DNA of 15,063 nt, taken from contig DFBN01000039.1 of assembly GCA_002366635.1 (NCBI GenBank), forward strand, positions 1-15,063. The letters run 5' to 3'. Each line of letters opens with the position of its first letter. The stretch's first letter is position 1. Made by a program: the position numbers and the translations under genes. Of the stretch, positions 14,731-15,063 are shown one piece after another. The notes beneath the pieces were generated by a model. It did not search any database and was not told where the DNA came from. It was given only the letters and a program-made list of their open reading frames with translations. The DNA comes from Caldifarciminota bacterium UBA3079. GTDB taxonomy: Bacteria > Hydrothermota > Tepidihabitantia > Tepidihabitantales > Tepidihabitantaceae.

Positions 14731-15063
14731 TTACTTTTTTTCTGCTTGGTCGGCGCTGCTTCCTTGTGTGGTGGCAACGGCCGGTTTCAATTCCCCAAGC
14801 GCACGAAGACACTCACGGGCAGTATTAACATGAATATCAACAGTGTCATTTATGTCCAGTGCATAGCCTCCAGCCATAACTGGGACTACTGGAATCCCTC
14901 GTTTGTGGCAACTTTCTATTACGATACGGTCACGCAGGGCCAATCCGCGCTTGGTGAGTCTTAATGCACCGAGCTGGTCGTAACGGAAAGGGTCTGCGCC
15001 GGCCACGAAGATTACAAGCTCAGGCTTGTGCGCATTGAGAATCTTCGGAACAGCCGTGCTGAG
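14731..15063 (-). CDS. Histone-deacetylase-superfamily protein, C-terminal part
   Basis: The frame is open from the right edge to TAA at 14731-14733, giving the last 110 residues. FVAGADPFRYDQLGALRL contains the Asp of the GAD motif that binds the active-site zinc in this superfamily, and PVVPVMAGGYALDINDTV carries the GGY motif with the catalytic Tyr. The arrangement fits class IV-like or acetoin-utilisation-type bacterial deacetylases. The zinc-binding D-x-H and the charge-relay His residues would be beyond the edge. Substrates in bacteria are varied (acetylated polyamines, proteins, small molecules) and cannot be told here. The end (after AGGYALDI...HVNT) is a loose polar tail. It lies 3 nt upstream of the glycosyltransferase gene and so heads the visible part of that operon. 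Confidence 0.88.
   Translation of the reverse strand, partial: LSTAVPKILNAHKPELVIFVAGADPFRYDQLGALRLTKRGLALRDRIVIESCHKRGIPVVPVMAGGYALDINDTVDIHVNTARECLRALGELKPAVATTQGSSADQAEKK

Noticed and set aside
1..15063. CRISPR array, insertion sequence, integrase, prophage or toxin-antitoxin genes
   Set aside because: No regularly spaced repeats, transposase or integrase-like protein, or paired small genes of that kind were seen; the three tRNA genes show no attachment-site duplication next to them.

Overview
The window is a bacterial chromosome segment with housekeeping genes, three tRNAs and part of a surface-polysaccharide cluster. No mobile element, prophage or CRISPR array is visible. The organism is probably a poorly characterised, possibly thermophilic or anaerobic lineage. 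The hints are an archaeal/Thermotoga-type adenosylhomocysteinase, an endonuclease-type MutL (so no MutH expected), an SDR-type threonine dehydrogenase, tRNAs without encoded CCA, and a large secreted subtilase of a kind common in uncultured phyla such as WOR-3 (Stahlbacteria) or Zixibacteria. That placement is inference from gene types, not from a phylogenetic marker.

Layout. Positions 1-1316 (minus) hold the N-terminal part of a secreted S8 peptidase whose catalytic domain is interrupted by a sialidase-like (Asp-box) segment. Directly upstream of it, also on the minus strand, is a tRNA-His/tRNA-Arg/tRNA-Lys operon (1322-1598) with its own promoter. A divergent promoter then starts the plus-strand genes: threonine dehydrogenase (1740), a metallo-beta-lactamase-fold hydrolase, mutL and miaA as one overlapping operon (2752-6070), then metK-ahcY (6185-8648) behind its own promoter and a 5' leader with a perfect 11-bp hairpin. 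Next come two tandem paralogous small membrane proteins of the Tic20/DUF4870 type (8714-9543). From 9575 to the right edge everything is on the minus strand: a histone-deacetylase-like protein (partial), a GT4 glycosyltransferase, a Wzx-like flippase, a large NodB-type deacetylase-like protein and a second GT4 glycosyltransferase, all overlapping or within 3 bp of each other.

How they work together. metK and ahcY form the two ends of the S-adenosylmethionine cycle (making SAM, then removing S-adenosylhomocysteine). mutL and miaA are a widespread bacterial neighbour pair (mismatch repair and tRNA A37 isopentenylation), here preceded by a hydrolase gene. The minus-strand cluster looks like part of an exopolysaccharide or glycan assembly and export locus: sugar transfer, lipid-linked glycan flipping and possible deacetylation.

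Five sigma70-like promoters could be read by eye and all have a 16-bp spacer. The least explained items are the metK leader hairpin, the 5-nt junction between tRNA-Lys and the protease start codon, the insertion inside the S8 domain, and the NodB-like protein with an extra N-terminal domain.
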